Shown: in pieces, positions 4,915 to 5,022 of the stretch
Position numbering within the stretch: position 1 is the first letter of the stretch
Layout: the number at the start of each line of letters is the position of its first letter
NCBI GenBank assembly: GCA_029060585.1
Contig: JAIDTS010000368.1
Coordinates: 1 to 5,022 of the forward strand
Length of the DNA: 5,022 bases
Direction of reading: 5' to 3'
Source: Muribaculaceae bacterium
GTDB taxonomy: Bacteria > Bacteroidota > Bacteroidia > Bacteroidales > Muribaculaceae
Position numbers and translations under genes: made by a program
The notes under the pieces: generated by a model
The model's database searches: none
What the model was told of the DNA's origin: nothing
Seen by the model: only the letters and a program-made list of their open reading frames with translations

Positions 4915-5022
4915 TCAACCTTTTTCGTTCTTTCCTAATTTAGTTGAAAGCCGTGCAGCCAGCGACAATGCGCAGCGTAGCCTATGGTACTCCCTGCTTG
5001 CTGCTGAATAGTTTCCTGCATC
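4915..5022 (-). CDS. Possible 3' end of an unidentified gene (truncated by window edge)
   Basis: On the - strand a frame open from the right edge runs 35 codons to TGA at 4915-4917. It ends in the basic tail LSTKLGKNEKG, preceded by an alanine/arginine-rich segment (LRCALSLAARL). The base composition turns clearly GC-richer from about 4950 to the edge than in the AT-rich spacer beside it, which suggests coding DNA. A second - strand frame is open to a stop at 4935-4937, so the frame choice is uncertain, and a + strand frame from ATG 4968 is also open to the edge. I do not recognise the family. If real, the gene ends about 140 bp upstream of the Panacea-domain promoter on the same strand. Confidence 0.25.
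   Translation of the reverse strand, partial: DAGNYSAASREYHRLRCALSLAARLSTKLGKNEKG

Noticed and set aside
4859..4920. AGTCAACC repeated at 4859 and 4913 as an attachment or operator site
   Set aside because: Only 8 bp, no flanking similarity, no integrase seen and the second copy overlaps a possible stop codon; likely chance.

Overview
The window looks like chromosomal DNA from a gut-type Bacteroidales (Bacteroides, Phocaeicola, Prevotella or a close relative). Start codons are preceded by A/T-rich leaders without Shine-Dalgarno sequences. A perfect Bacteroidetes -7 box (TATCTTTG, consensus TAnnTTTG) sits before one gene. A small lipoprotein carries an acidic stretch right after its lipid-attached cysteine. 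The enzyme families present are also typical of this group. No rRNA, tRNA or CRISPR array was seen.

Left part (1-3242): a probable carbohydrate-related neighbourhood. It opens with the 3' end of a large glycoside hydrolase family 2-like protein on the + strand (1-899), whose catalytic part lies outside the window. A convergent gene on the - strand encodes an AraC-family regulator with a MelR-like cupin sensor domain (920-1762). Divergent from it, a secreted nucleoside-hydrolase-like protein of the DUF1593/Sde182 type with a C-terminal Ig-like domain runs on the + strand (1866-3242). The 103-bp space between these two starts holds a 32-bp near-perfect dyad. Its central CAAATTTG can serve as the -7 element in both directions, so the regulator and the exported protein are probably controlled from one shared site. 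No SusC/SusD pair is visible, so calling this a complete polysaccharide utilisation locus is not supported.

Middle (3243-3590): a gap without a convincing gene. Most of it is a compact element of about 193 bp with 12-bp imperfect terminal inverted repeats, flanked by an 8-bp direct repeat AATAATTG that looks like a target-site duplication. Inside are five tandem degenerate heptamers and a pair of 15-bp direct repeats. This is the best candidate for an under-described genetic element in the window: a MITE-like or repetitive intergenic sequence.

Right part (3591-5022): two - strand genes. Upstream is a SocA-like/Panacea-domain (DUF4065) protein, a family that often acts as antitoxin (4242-4745, start corrected to the ATG at 4745). 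Downstream, after 108 bp with a small hairpin, is a tryptophan-rich lipoprotein of unknown function, probably surface-exposed (3591-4133). No recognisable toxin accompanies the Panacea protein. The far right edge has an AT-rich spacer and then a more GC-rich stretch that may be the 3' end of another - strand gene (4915-5022), which I cannot identify.
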